Positions 7,144 through 14,277 of a stretch of DNA of 22,508 bases are shown here, piece by piece (position 1 is the first letter of the stretch; every line of letters begins with the position of its first letter). The notes under the pieces are model-generated. The model was not told the origin of the DNA, did no database searches, and saw nothing but the letters and a program-made list of their open reading frames with translations. The stretch is taken from contig CAMPIU010000004.1 in the NCBI GenBank assembly GCA_946886545.1, forward strand, positions 1 to 22,508, in the 5' to 3' direction. The translations under genes were made by a program, and so were the position numbers. The stretch is from an uncultured Flavobacteriales bacterium (GTDB taxonomy: Bacteria > Bacteroidota > Bacteroidia > Flavobacteriales > Crocinitomicaceae).

Positions 7144-8724
7144 TTAATGGTCTGCAGCAACGGCTTTTGAACCTTTCTTGTAACGGATTAAAAAGACTAC
7201 CGGAACACAGATCAGGATCAAACAAGCTACCATGAAGAATCCGTGGTTGTAACTTACCAGCATTTGTTGCCTGGTCATTAATCCTTCTATTTGGCGATTG
7301 GCCATTTCGGTTGCCTGTACAGAATCATATCCTTTTGAAATGAAATTCTGAGCCAGTAACTGAAGACGTTCGTTCACGGCATCGCTATACTGATTGATAT
7401 AACCGATCATGTTTCCGCGAACCATGGCATTCGTATTTGTTAAATACACATTGATCAAAGCAATACCCACGGATCCACCTAGCTGACGGATCATGTTCGC
7501 CAAACCAATTGCTTGCGGCATATCTTTTGGGTTCAAGCCCTGTACTGCCAAAGTAAGGATCGGAGACATCATGAAGGCCATCCCGAAACCACGCAGAACG
7601 AACGGCAGATAGAAATTGCTCTCCGAAGAATCCGGAGAAGAAAATGCCAGCATCATCACGAAGGTGAAAGTCATCCCGATCCCGAAGAGAATCACCGTTT
7701 TCGGATTCATTCCTCCACCCAGCAAACGACCTACCAAAGGCATGGCCACGGCTGTACACAATGCTCCGGGAATCATAAACATTCCGGTTTGCGTGGCAGT
7801 CCATCCCAGGGAGATTTGTACGAATAAAGGGAAGATAAATACTGTTCCAAAAAGCATCAAACCGAGCAGGAAGTTCATAATGGAACCCATGATCATGTTG
7901 TAGTTCTTGTACAAACGGATATTTACAGCCGGATAATCGATCTTCAGTTCCCGGATGATAAATGCGGCCAAACTCGCCACTGCAATAATGGTCATAGCAG
8001 TGATCTCATGGCTTTCAAACCAATCCTCTGCTGTTCCTTCTTCCAATACGTATTGAATGGAACCCACGGAGACAACCAGGAATAGAATTCCCCACCAGTC
8101 GATTTTCCTGGGTTTGACAGCCCCTGGTCGATTGGTCACATAACGGAAACTTAAAATAGTTGCGGTAATACCAATTGGAATATTCACGAAGAAAATCCAA
8201 TGCCAGGAAAAATTATCGGTAATATAACCACCAAGAGTCGGTCCGAAGGTCGGCCCAAGGATCAGTCCCATTCCGAAAATAGCATTTGCCGTAGAAATCT
8301 TTTCCGGAGGAAAGGCTCCGATGATAATGGATTGTGCCGTTGAAAGCAAACCACCACCACCTAAACCTTGCACGAAACGCCAGAAAACGAGTGTCCAAAG
8401 ATTGGTGGAAAGACCACACATCAGGGATGCTAACGTAAAAATCACAACGGAGCCTGTAAAGTAATTCCGGCGACCGAAAAAGTCGCTGAGCATACTCGTC
8501 AATGGAATAATGATCACGTTTGAAATAGCATAAGCTGTTACAACCCAGGCAATTTCTGTTGTTGTTGCACCTACATTTCCACTGATCTCACGTAATGAAA
8601 CGTTTACAATGGTCGTATCGAGTAATTCGAGAATGGCACAACTGATTGCCGTGATGACCAGGATCCACTTTTCTGCTCCCGTCGGATAAACGATGGGTGT
8701 TTTTAAAGCTGGAGTTCCTGACAT
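7144..8724 (-). CDS. DHA2/EmrB-type MFS multidrug efflux pump
   Basis: A 526-residue inner-membrane protein of the 14-helix DHA2 drug:proton antiporter family (EmrB/QacA). Recognisable pieces are LDTTIVNVSL (35-44, helix 1 motif), DFFGRRN (81-87, loop motif A), the antiporter motif C GLILGPTFGPTLGG (153-166) and NFSWHWIFFVNIPIG (171-185), all usual for this family. It is the proton-driven pump of a tripartite system whose adaptor and outer-membrane channel are encoded immediately upstream. The ATG overlaps the adaptor stop by one base (TAATG, 8726-8722 on the minus strand), so translation is coupled. It is the last gene of the operon and is followed by a terminator. Substrates are not predictable, though hydrophobic drugs, dyes or bile-like compounds are usual for the family. 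Confidence 0.95.
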   Translation of the reverse strand: MSGTPALKTPIVYPTGAEKWILVITAISCAILELLDTTIVNVSLREISGNVGATTTEIAWVVTAYAISNVIIIPLTSMLSDFFGRRNYFTGSVVIFTLASLMCGLSTNLWTLVFWRFVQGLGGGGLLSTAQSIIIGAFPPEKISTANAIFGMGLILGPTFGPTLGGYITDNFSWHWIFFVNIPIGITATILSFRYVTNRPGAVKPRKIDWWGILFLVVSVGSIQYVLEEGTAEDWFESHEITAMTIIAVASLAAFIIRELKIDYPAVNIRLYKNYNMIMGSIMNFLLGLMLFGTVFIFPLFVQISLGWTATQTGMFMIPGALCTAVAMPLVGRLLGGGMNPKTVILFGIGMTFTFVMMLAFSSPDSSESNFYLPFVLRGFGMAFMMSPILTLAVQGLNPKDMPQAIGLANMIRQLGGSVGIALINVYLTNTNAMVRGNMIGYINQYSDAVNERLQLLAQNFISKGYDSVQATEMANRQIEGLMTRQQMLVSYNHGFFMVACLILICVPVVFLIRYKKGSKAVAADH

Positions 8725-9809
8725 TATTTAACTTTTACAGATACGTATGCGCTTAATCCGGGGAAGAGAATTTTCATTTCCTCTTTCGTCAAATGATCAA
8801 TCGTGATTTTTACCGGAACGCGTTGTACAATTTTCACGAAGTTACCGGTTGCATTATCAGGAGGCAATAAGGAGAATTTAGCACCTGTGGCACCAACGAA
8901 TGAATTCAATTTTCCGGATAATTTGATGTGCGGATAGGCATCCACTTTAATTTCAACCGGCTGACCGATTCGCATGTGTTCCAATTGTGTTTCCTTGAAG
9001 TTTGCACTTACCCATAAGCTGGAGTTGTCAATTGCCGAACAAACCGCCTGACCTGTAGAAACGTATTGTCCCACTTCAATGCTTCTTTTGGAAACGATTC
9101 CGTCACATGGCGCTTCGATTGTCGCGTAATCCAATTGGGTGAGGGCCAGTTTCAGTTCTGCTTCACGCTGACGGATCAGTGCTTCAGCCAAAGAAATCAA
9201 AGAAACCTGACCCATCGCCTGGGATCTTACTCCGGCAGATTGTGATTGAGAAACTTTCAATTGTTTCAAAGCAGCATCGTATTGAGCTTGTGCTACTTCC
9301 AGTTCGGCATTGCTGTTGTCCAATTCGGATTGAGTAGCAGCTTTGGCAGCAAACATATTCTTAGTGCGCTTGTTGTCCTCTTTCGCTTTATTCAGTTTTG
9401 CTTTTGCGGAATTGATGGTTTCCTGAGTTGATTCCGTGGAGAACATCGCAGCACTCGCATTCTGATTTGAAGCTACCGCATTGCTTTTAACGGCATTCAG
9501 ATTTGCTTTTGCATTTTCCAAAGCTGCTTCAGCCTGAGCTACTTTTGCCTTGTATTCCGTGTCGTCTATTGTAACAAGCAATTGTCCTTTTTTCACTTCC
9601 TGGTTGTCTTCAAACAAGACTTCCTTCACGTAACCGGTGATTGAAGAACGGATCGGGATAATGTTCGCGTCCAGTTGTGCGTTATCTGTTGATTCGGTAT
9701 TTCCACCCATCATGAAGATGATGATTCCCACAACAACAGCTATTATGATTCCTCCAATGATGAATTTCATTCTGGAGCCTTTCCTCTTTTTTTCTTTTTT
9801 GTTTTCCAT
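8724..9809 (-). CDS. EmrA/HlyD-type membrane fusion protein
   Basis: A 361-residue periplasmic adaptor. A basic N-terminus (KKEKKRKGSRMK) precedes a single membrane anchor (about 15-35). Then come the first lipoyl half (about 48-84; GYVKEVLFEDNQEVKKGQLL), a long alpha-helical hairpin rich in Ala, Gln, Glu and Lys (about 85-230), the second lipoyl half (APCDGIVSKRSIEVGQYVSTG) and a beta-barrel domain. This is the EmrA order for adaptors of MFS pumps. It should bridge the DHA2 pump and the TolC-like channel of the same operon. Twelve bases separate it from the channel gene and its stop overlaps the pump start. No lipoprotein cysteine is present, consistent with the membrane-anchored EmrA type. 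Confidence 0.95.
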   Translation of the reverse strand: MENKKEKKRKGSRMKFIIGGIIIAVVVGIIIFMMGGNTESTDNAQLDANIIPIRSSITGYVKEVLFEDNQEVKKGQLLVTIDDTEYKAKVAQAEAALENAKANLNAVKSNAVASNQNASAAMFSTESTQETINSAKAKLNKAKEDNKRTKNMFAAKAATQSELDNSNAELEVAQAQYDAALKQLKVSQSQSAGVRSQAMGQVSLISLAEALIRQREAELKLALTQLDYATIEAPCDGIVSKRSIEVGQYVSTGQAVCSAIDNSSLWVSANFKETQLEHMRIGQPVEIKVDAYPHIKLSGKLNSFVGATGAKFSLLPPDNATGNFVKIVQRVPVKITIDHLTKEEMKILFPGLSAYVSVKVK

Positions 9810-9821
9810 GTCTGTTTAGTT

Positions 9822-11081
9822 TTAAAATTTGATTGAACCTGATGTTGCGTTGATTGTTGAAATGGCATTCATTCGTTTGATTTCGTGAACTTTCTTGTTG
9901 AGTTTTGCCTGGAGTTCAGCGTTTAATTGTGACAAATAATTTACAACCGTGATCTTACCATTTTCCATTTGTGCTATTGCTGTTGTTGTTACGCTGTGTC
10001 GTTTTTCAATGATGATATCATCTTTTTCGATCATCTGGGCAAGCGCGTTCAATTGAGCTGTTTGTGTGTTTAAAGAAGATTCAATGTTAAAGAGGAAGGC
10101 ATCTTTTTGGATTTCAATTAAGCTTTTGTTTAACTCAACCTTTGTCTTCTCCCTTTTCAATCCGTATAAGGAACTAATGTTCCAGCGGATCGTCAGGTTA
10201 GCACTTCCGAAGAACCGCAGATCCTGATTGATGAAGTTTGGACCCGGACGACCATAGTTTCCGGCAGCTCCTACAGTTACTCTCGGAATTGCGTTGACAT
10301 TGATCTGTTTGAAACGGGCATCCAGCAACTTCGCCTGAAGATCAAAAATCTTCATTTCAGGACGTTGAATTTCAATGCGTGCAGCAGTTCCACCGATAGG
10401 CGTTTCTTCAAGAACTGTGTTTTCGTCGACTGGTTTTCCAATATAAAGTGTTAGGGTTTTGTATAGCCCTTCCAATTGGAACTTCGATTCAATGATGTTT
10501 TGCTCTGTTTTTAGGATTTCAGCTTCCAATTCATCCAAAGAACTCGATAGAACCAAACCATTATCCACACCGGCTTTCATGTTTTTAGCTCTGTTTGTCA
10601 GATCTTCTTTATAAAGCTCGAGGATTCTTAAATTCTCACGGCCTAAAAGCACATTTACATACAATTGATTTAACCGTTCCACCAATTTGTAAAGCTCCAC
10701 CTCGTTTTGCCGGATAGTTAATTCGGTACTCAATTTTTCAACGCTGTGCTGTGATTTCGTTAGTCCGCCATCGATGATTGTTTGTTCCAGGCTTAGGGAA
10801 GTCAAATAAGCATCGTGGGGGAATTTCATGTCCATTCCGGGGAAATCAAATTGAACAACCTCCGTATTGTAAGTTGCTTGTCCCAAGAATGAAAGTTTCG
10901 GTAGCCAGTTTTCACGGATTCCTTTCTCATTTTGTTCTGTTTGCTTTAGCGTAATTTCGTTTTGTCTGATTAATGGGTAATTTTTCTTGGACCAGGCAAT
11001 GCAGGAGTCCAGAGAAATGGAGTTTTGTGAAAACCCGATTCCTGTGATTGCAATGCTCAGTACTGTCAGTAATTTGTACAT
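9822..11081 (-). CDS. TolC-family outer membrane efflux channel
   Basis: A 419-residue protein with a signal peptide (MYKLLTVLSIAITGIGFSQ) and the outer membrane efflux protein (OEP) architecture: two tandem halves of long helices and short beta-strands. The first half begins at SLDSCIAWSKKNYPLIRQNE, a typical OEP opening (LeuxxxxxAlaxxxNPxxxxxxxE-like). A segment near residue 268 with VTVGAAGNYGRPGP would belong to the second half's barrel strands. It forms the trimeric exit duct for the adaptor and pump encoded directly downstream. It is the second gene of the operon, 11 nt after the TetR gene. Confidence 0.92.
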   Translation of the reverse strand: MYKLLTVLSIAITGIGFSQNSISLDSCIAWSKKNYPLIRQNEITLKQTEQNEKGIRENWLPKLSFLGQATYNTEVVQFDFPGMDMKFPHDAYLTSLSLEQTIIDGGLTKSQHSVEKLSTELTIRQNEVELYKLVERLNQLYVNVLLGRENLRILELYKEDLTNRAKNMKAGVDNGLVLSSSLDELEAEILKTEQNIIESKFQLEGLYKTLTLYIGKPVDENTVLEETPIGGTAARIEIQRPEMKIFDLQAKLLDARFKQINVNAIPRVTVGAAGNYGRPGPNFINQDLRFFGSANLTIRWNISSLYGLKREKTKVELNKSLIEIQKDAFLFNIESSLNTQTAQLNALAQMIEKDDIIIEKRHSVTTTAIAQMENGKITVVNYLSQLNAELQAKLNKKVHEIKRMNAISTINATSGSIKF

Positions 11082-11092
11082 AATTGTTTGTG

Positions 11093-11698
11093 TTATTGAA
11101 ATTTGAATGAAATGAAGTCTTTGACAGATTGTTTGATTTTATTTTTTGCCTCACCATCCCATTCATAGTCATACTTTTTAAGCATTACTGAATAAAGAGG
11201 CGATGCTAAGAATGGATAAGCACAGAGTGAATGCAGATTGACCATGAAAGTGACCGGATCGAAGGTTTCAATTTCTTTATTGGCAAATGCTTCTTTCAAT
11301 GTTGGAATTAGCATAGACCGCTGATTTTTCAAATGTTTGACTTTTTCATGAAACATCTCCGGATTAATGGAAATTTCCTTGATGATGAACATCGACATTT
11401 GAGGATATTCGGTAAAGAATTCGAACATGTTGTCAACGTATTGCATTAAACGGTCTTTGATAGGAAGCGATTTATCACCGATGACTGTCATTTGCGCAAA
11501 GTATTTTTCCAGGGCCCCATCAAATACAGCATCGAATAGTTTCTCTTTACTCCTGAAGTAATAATGAAGCAAAGCCTTGTTTATTCCGGCTGTATCAGCG
11601 ATGTCCTGCATGCGCGCACCATAAAGACCATACTTCATGAAAACCTCTTTAGCTGCTTCCAAAACTTTTTCTTCGGTTGTTGAATCTTTTAATCCCAT
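11093..11698 (-). CDS. TetR-family repressor of the efflux operon
   Basis: A 201-residue regulator with an N-terminal TetR helix-turn-helix (residues about 9-55: ILEAAxxxF-type helix, then YGARMQDIADTAGI and NKALLHYYFRSKEKLFDAV). A helical ligand-binding and dimerisation domain follows. It is the first gene of its own operon, with the channel, adaptor and pump behind it, so it most likely represses its own transcription and that of the pump until a pump substrate binds. A perfect 9-bp-arm palindrome sits 14 nt upstream of its ATG, at the predicted transcription start; this is the best candidate operator. The small distance to the next gene (11 nt) supports one mRNA. Confidence 0.95.
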   Translation of the reverse strand: MGLKDSTTEEKVLEAAKEVFMKYGLYGARMQDIADTAGINKALLHYYFRSKEKLFDAVFDGALEKYFAQMTVIGDKSLPIKDRLMQYVDNMFEFFTEYPQMSMFIIKEISINPEMFHEKVKHLKNQRSMLIPTLKEAFANKEIETFDPVTFMVNLHSLCAYPFLASPLYSVMLKKYDYEWDGEAKNKIKQSVKDFISFKFQ

Positions 11699-11712
11699 AG
11701 TTTAATTATTAA

Positions 11713-11732
11713 GTTTAACCATTTGGTTAAAC
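11713..11732. promoter_or_regulatory. Palindromic TetR operator
   Basis: GTTTAACCATTTGGTTAAAC is a palindrome with 9-bp arms around a TT centre. It lies between the -7 box (11747-11740) and the ATG (11698) of the tetR gene, covering roughly +1 to +25 of the predicted transcript. A bound repressor dimer would block initiation or escape. Confidence 0.75.
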
Positions 11733-11739
11733 CATTTTG

Positions 11740-11770
11740 CAAAAGTAAATCCTTCATTTTATTTTACAAG
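11740..11770 (-). promoter_or_regulatory. Promoter of the tetR-efflux operon
   Basis: CTTG (11770-11767), 19 nt, then TACTTTTG (11747-11740), a full match to TAnnTTTG. The start site would fall a few bases downstream, at the edge of the palindrome. Confidence 0.7.
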
Positions 11771-11818
11771 CATTTTTTTAAAATAAATCCTGAAATTTTT
11801 TTGGGAAGCCCTTGTTTT

Positions 11819-11899
11819 ATGGACTTAAAATGTGTGTTTATACAGAAAGTTGGATCATTGGACGAAATGCGGCTTCTATCAACTAGTGAAATTGTTTAA
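11819..11899 (+). other. Short ORF upstream of the reductase gene
   Basis: An ATG at 11819 opens 26 codons ending in TAA at 11899, 9 nt before the next gene. The peptide (starting MDLKCVFIQKVGSLDEMRLL) shows no signal peptide or known motif. It could be a leader peptide if the reductase mRNA starts far enough upstream, or chance. The better -7 candidate (TAAATTTA, 11897-11904) lies behind it, which argues for chance. Confidence 0.2.
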
Positions 11900-11908
11900 A
11901 TTTACATC

Positions 11909-13078
11909 ATGAATAATTTCGAGATTACAACTCCAACAACGATTGTCTTTGGGAAGGACCAATTGACAAGAGTTTCTCAATTGCTCAAAACACAGGCAGT
12001 TGATGGAAAAGTGATTGTTTTATACGGTGGTGGTTCGATTGAAAGATCGGGTTTTTTGGACCAGCTGAAAGCTGAATTAAAGGATCTGGAAATCCACTTT
12101 TTTAAAGGAATTGAAGCAAATCCGGAATACACGACTTTAATGAAGGCGGTGGAGTATATCCGCGAACATCAAATCGGATATATGCTGGCAGTTGGCGGCG
12201 GTTCTGTAATCGACGGAGCGAAATTTATTTCAGGAGCGGTGAATTATCAGGGTGATCCCTGGGACGTGCTAAACCAGGTTCCGGGAGCAGTATTTACTTC
12301 TGCCATTCCCTTTGGATGTATTTTAACTATTCCGGCTACCGGATCCGAATCCAATTCGGGAGCAGTTATCAGCCGATCTGAACTGAAAGAAAAAAGAACC
12401 ATGGGAGGACCTTTATTCTTCCCAAAATTTGCATTGTTGGATCCGACTTTCGTTGCAACTTTGCCGAAGCGTCAGATTGCGAATGGAGTAATTGATGCGT
12501 TTACACATACAATGGAGCAATATTTAACTTTCAAAGGAGAGAATTTATTGCAAGAACGTTACGCAGAAGGAATTCTTTCGACGCTAATTGAAATCGGTGA
12601 AAAAGTATTGGAAAATCCGGCTGATTATGACCTGGCTGCAAATCTGATGTGGTGTGCCAATCAAGCCTTGAACGGTCTCCTTCGCTGCGGTGTAACAACT
12701 GATTGGGCAACTCACATGATCGGACATGAATTGACAGCTTTACATGGAATAGATCATGCTCAATCGCTGGCAATTATCGCTCCCAGATTGTATGAAGTGA
12801 AATTCGAAAGCAAGAAAGTTAAATTGGCTCAATACGGAAGACGCGTCTGGAACCTCGAAGGTTTAGACGAACAAGTGGCGAGAAAAGCCATTGCCAAAAC
12901 AGAAGAGTTTTTTCATAAGTTAAATGTAAAAACGAGAATCTCGGAATACACTTCGGATTATCATGACACGGCACAAATTATTCATGACCGTTTTGTTCAG
13001 CGTGGCTGGCTTGGATTGGGAGAAAATAAGGATTTGACTCCAAAAGAAGCAGAATACATTGTTAATCAGGCTATTTAA
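11909..13078 (+). CDS. YqhD-type metal-dependent alcohol dehydrogenase / aldehyde reductase
   Basis: A 389-residue iron-containing (group III) alcohol dehydrogenase, full length for the family. The N-terminal nucleotide-binding half has LYGGGSI (38-44) and GGGSVIDGAKF (96-106). ATGSESN (143-149) follows. The metal ligands appear as D196 and H200 (DAFTH), H269 (ATHMIGHEL) and H283 (IDHAQ), the spacing of E. coli YqhD. YqhD/BdhA enzymes use NADPH and a divalent metal to reduce aldehydes, including those from lipid peroxidation, to alcohols. The start is an ATG without Shine-Dalgarno, and a weak -7 box (TAAATTTA) lies just upstream. The stop overlaps the next gene (TAATG), so the two are translationally coupled. 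The physiological substrate is not shown by the sequence. Confidence 0.93.
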   Translation: MNNFEITTPTTIVFGKDQLTRVSQLLKTQAVDGKVIVLYGGGSIERSGFLDQLKAELKDLEIHFFKGIEANPEYTTLMKAVEYIREHQIGYMLAVGGGSVIDGAKFISGAVNYQGDPWDVLNQVPGAVFTSAIPFGCILTIPATGSESNSGAVISRSELKEKRTMGGPLFFPKFALLDPTFVATLPKRQIANGVIDAFTHTMEQYLTFKGENLLQERYAEGILSTLIEIGEKVLENPADYDLAANLMWCANQALNGLLRCGVTTDWATHMIGHELTALHGIDHAQSLAIIAPRLYEVKFESKKVKLAQYGRRVWNLEGLDEQVARKAIAKTEEFFHKLNVKTRISEYTSDYHDTAQIIHDRFVQRGWLGLGENKDLTPKEAEYIVNQAI

Positions 13079-14112
13079 TGGGACTTTCAGACAGATATAC
13101 CATTCGGAGAGAAGCAACTCCTGCTTTACTGGATTTATTGACCCAAACTACCCTGGGAACAAATGGTGCCCGCTACAAGCATTTAGATACTCCAACCCGC
13201 ATTTTGGAAGCAGATAATCCCTTATTTATTTCTCTGGAAAGGGATGGAAAAGTACAGGGTAATTTGACTTTGTGTGATCGTGGCAAACAGTGGTATGTGC
13301 GTTATTTTGCCTTTGCAAATCAGAAACAGGCATCAAAAAATGTGAATCGTGTTCCGAAAAGCAATTCGCGCTTAAAAATGGAAATGGCGAGTTTCTTTGA
13401 TGAAATTTTTGACGGAAAATTGGGAGATGCTCCCGATGCTTTCTATGCCTATATCGACCCGGCAAACGACCGCAGTAAATGGATGTCCGAACAGTTCGGA
13501 TTCCGCACGGAAGCGCAATTGATCTCGCAATCATTCAGCAGAACCAAGCCGCGCAGTGTTGCCCATGTTCGACAAATTGAAACAGAGGCTCAGATCAACG
13601 AATGTTTGGCAAAAATAGCCGGCTCACATGCTTTTTTTGTGGAACACCATGCAAAAAGAGGCCCGTTTTATGGTTATTTTAATCATGCAGGCGAAATCAC
13701 GGGTTTTGTTAAAGTAACGAAAGCCAATTGGGTGATAGAACGTTTACCGGGAATGCTGGGTGGAATTTTCACGAAGTTAATCACAATAACTCCTGGAATT
13801 TGCAGAATAGTGAAACCTAAAAATCACAGTTTCCTGGTTCCTGAATCACTTTGGGTTAAAGACAATGATCCGGGTGTATTATCGGCTTTACTGGAAGGAA
13901 TTTTGGCGGCAGAAAAAGTGAATATGATGCTTTGGTTCGTTGATCGAAGAGAGCCGCTTTGGAGAGAATGCCGTCAGTATGTGGATTGGGGCTTGTTCCA
14001 TAAAATGACACCACAACCTGTCGTAGATGTCGTACTGTTGCGGAAGAATCCGCTGAAGATGGACGAATTACGATCCAAGCCAATTTTTGTTGCGGGTTGG
14101 GATATGGTGTAG
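13078..14112 (+). CDS. Uncharacterised protein, possibly double GNAT fold
   Basis: A 344-residue soluble protein with no signal peptide or membrane segment. The N-terminal half has GNAT-like strand and helix patterns (FISLERDGKVQGNLTLC, YVRYFAFAN, a helix FFDEIF, and NDRSKWMSEQFGF, as at the end of GNAT domains). The second half repeats a similar order (YGYFNHAGEITGFVKV, SALLEGILAAEKVNMMLWF, REPLWRECRQYVDWGLF). A canonical acetyl-CoA loop (Q/RxxGxG/A) is not evident, so acetyltransferase activity is inference. It starts on the last base of the reductase stop codon (TAATG). This tight coupling suggests it works with the YqhD-type enzyme, for example on the same metabolite. A hairpin at 14221-14244 probably ends the unit. 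Confidence 0.75.
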   Translation: MGLSDRYTIRREATPALLDLLTQTTLGTNGARYKHLDTPTRILEADNPLFISLERDGKVQGNLTLCDRGKQWYVRYFAFANQKQASKNVNRVPKSNSRLKMEMASFFDEIFDGKLGDAPDAFYAYIDPANDRSKWMSEQFGFRTEAQLISQSFSRTKPRSVAHVRQIETEAQINECLAKIAGSHAFFVEHHAKRGPFYGYFNHAGEITGFVKVTKANWVIERLPGMLGGIFTKLITITPGICRIVKPKNHSFLVPESLWVKDNDPGVLSALLEGILAAEKVNMMLWFVDRREPLWRECRQYVDWGLFHKMTPQPVVDVVLLRKNPLKMDELRSKPIFVAGWDMV

Positions 14113-14220
14113 GACTGCTCCTTGACATATCAATCTAACTCATAATTTTGCTCATTCCGGCTTACAAACCTTCTAGCATTTTCACAGCTTCGATTTCGAA
14201 AAAATAGTTAAATTCAAATC

Positions 14221-14250
14221 CAAACGAAATAAACCCTTCGTTTGTTTGTT
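14221..14250 (+). terminator. Hairpin terminator overlapping the dxs promoter
   Basis: CAAACGAA (14221-14228) and TTCGTTTG (14237-14244) form a perfect 8-bp stem with an 8-nt loop, followed by TTTGTT. It would end the reductase unit. Its right arm contains one of the TTTG boxes of the dxs promoter. Confidence 0.5.
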
Positions 14251-14276
14251 AACCAGGCAGCGAAGACTTAACTTTG
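14245..14276 (+). promoter_or_regulatory. Promoter of dxs
   Basis: TTTG (14245-14248; a second TTTG at 14241-14244), 20 nt, then TAACTTTG (14269-14276) match both Bacteroidota boxes. The -7 box ends one base before the first ATG (14278), so transcription would start at or after that codon. Confidence 0.7.
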
Positions 14277-14277
14277 C

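Noticed and set aside
7385..8419. Several ORFs of 61-139 codons overlapping the MFS pump gene in other frames
   Set aside because: They are shadows of a well-supported 526-codon membrane protein and lack any protein-like pattern.
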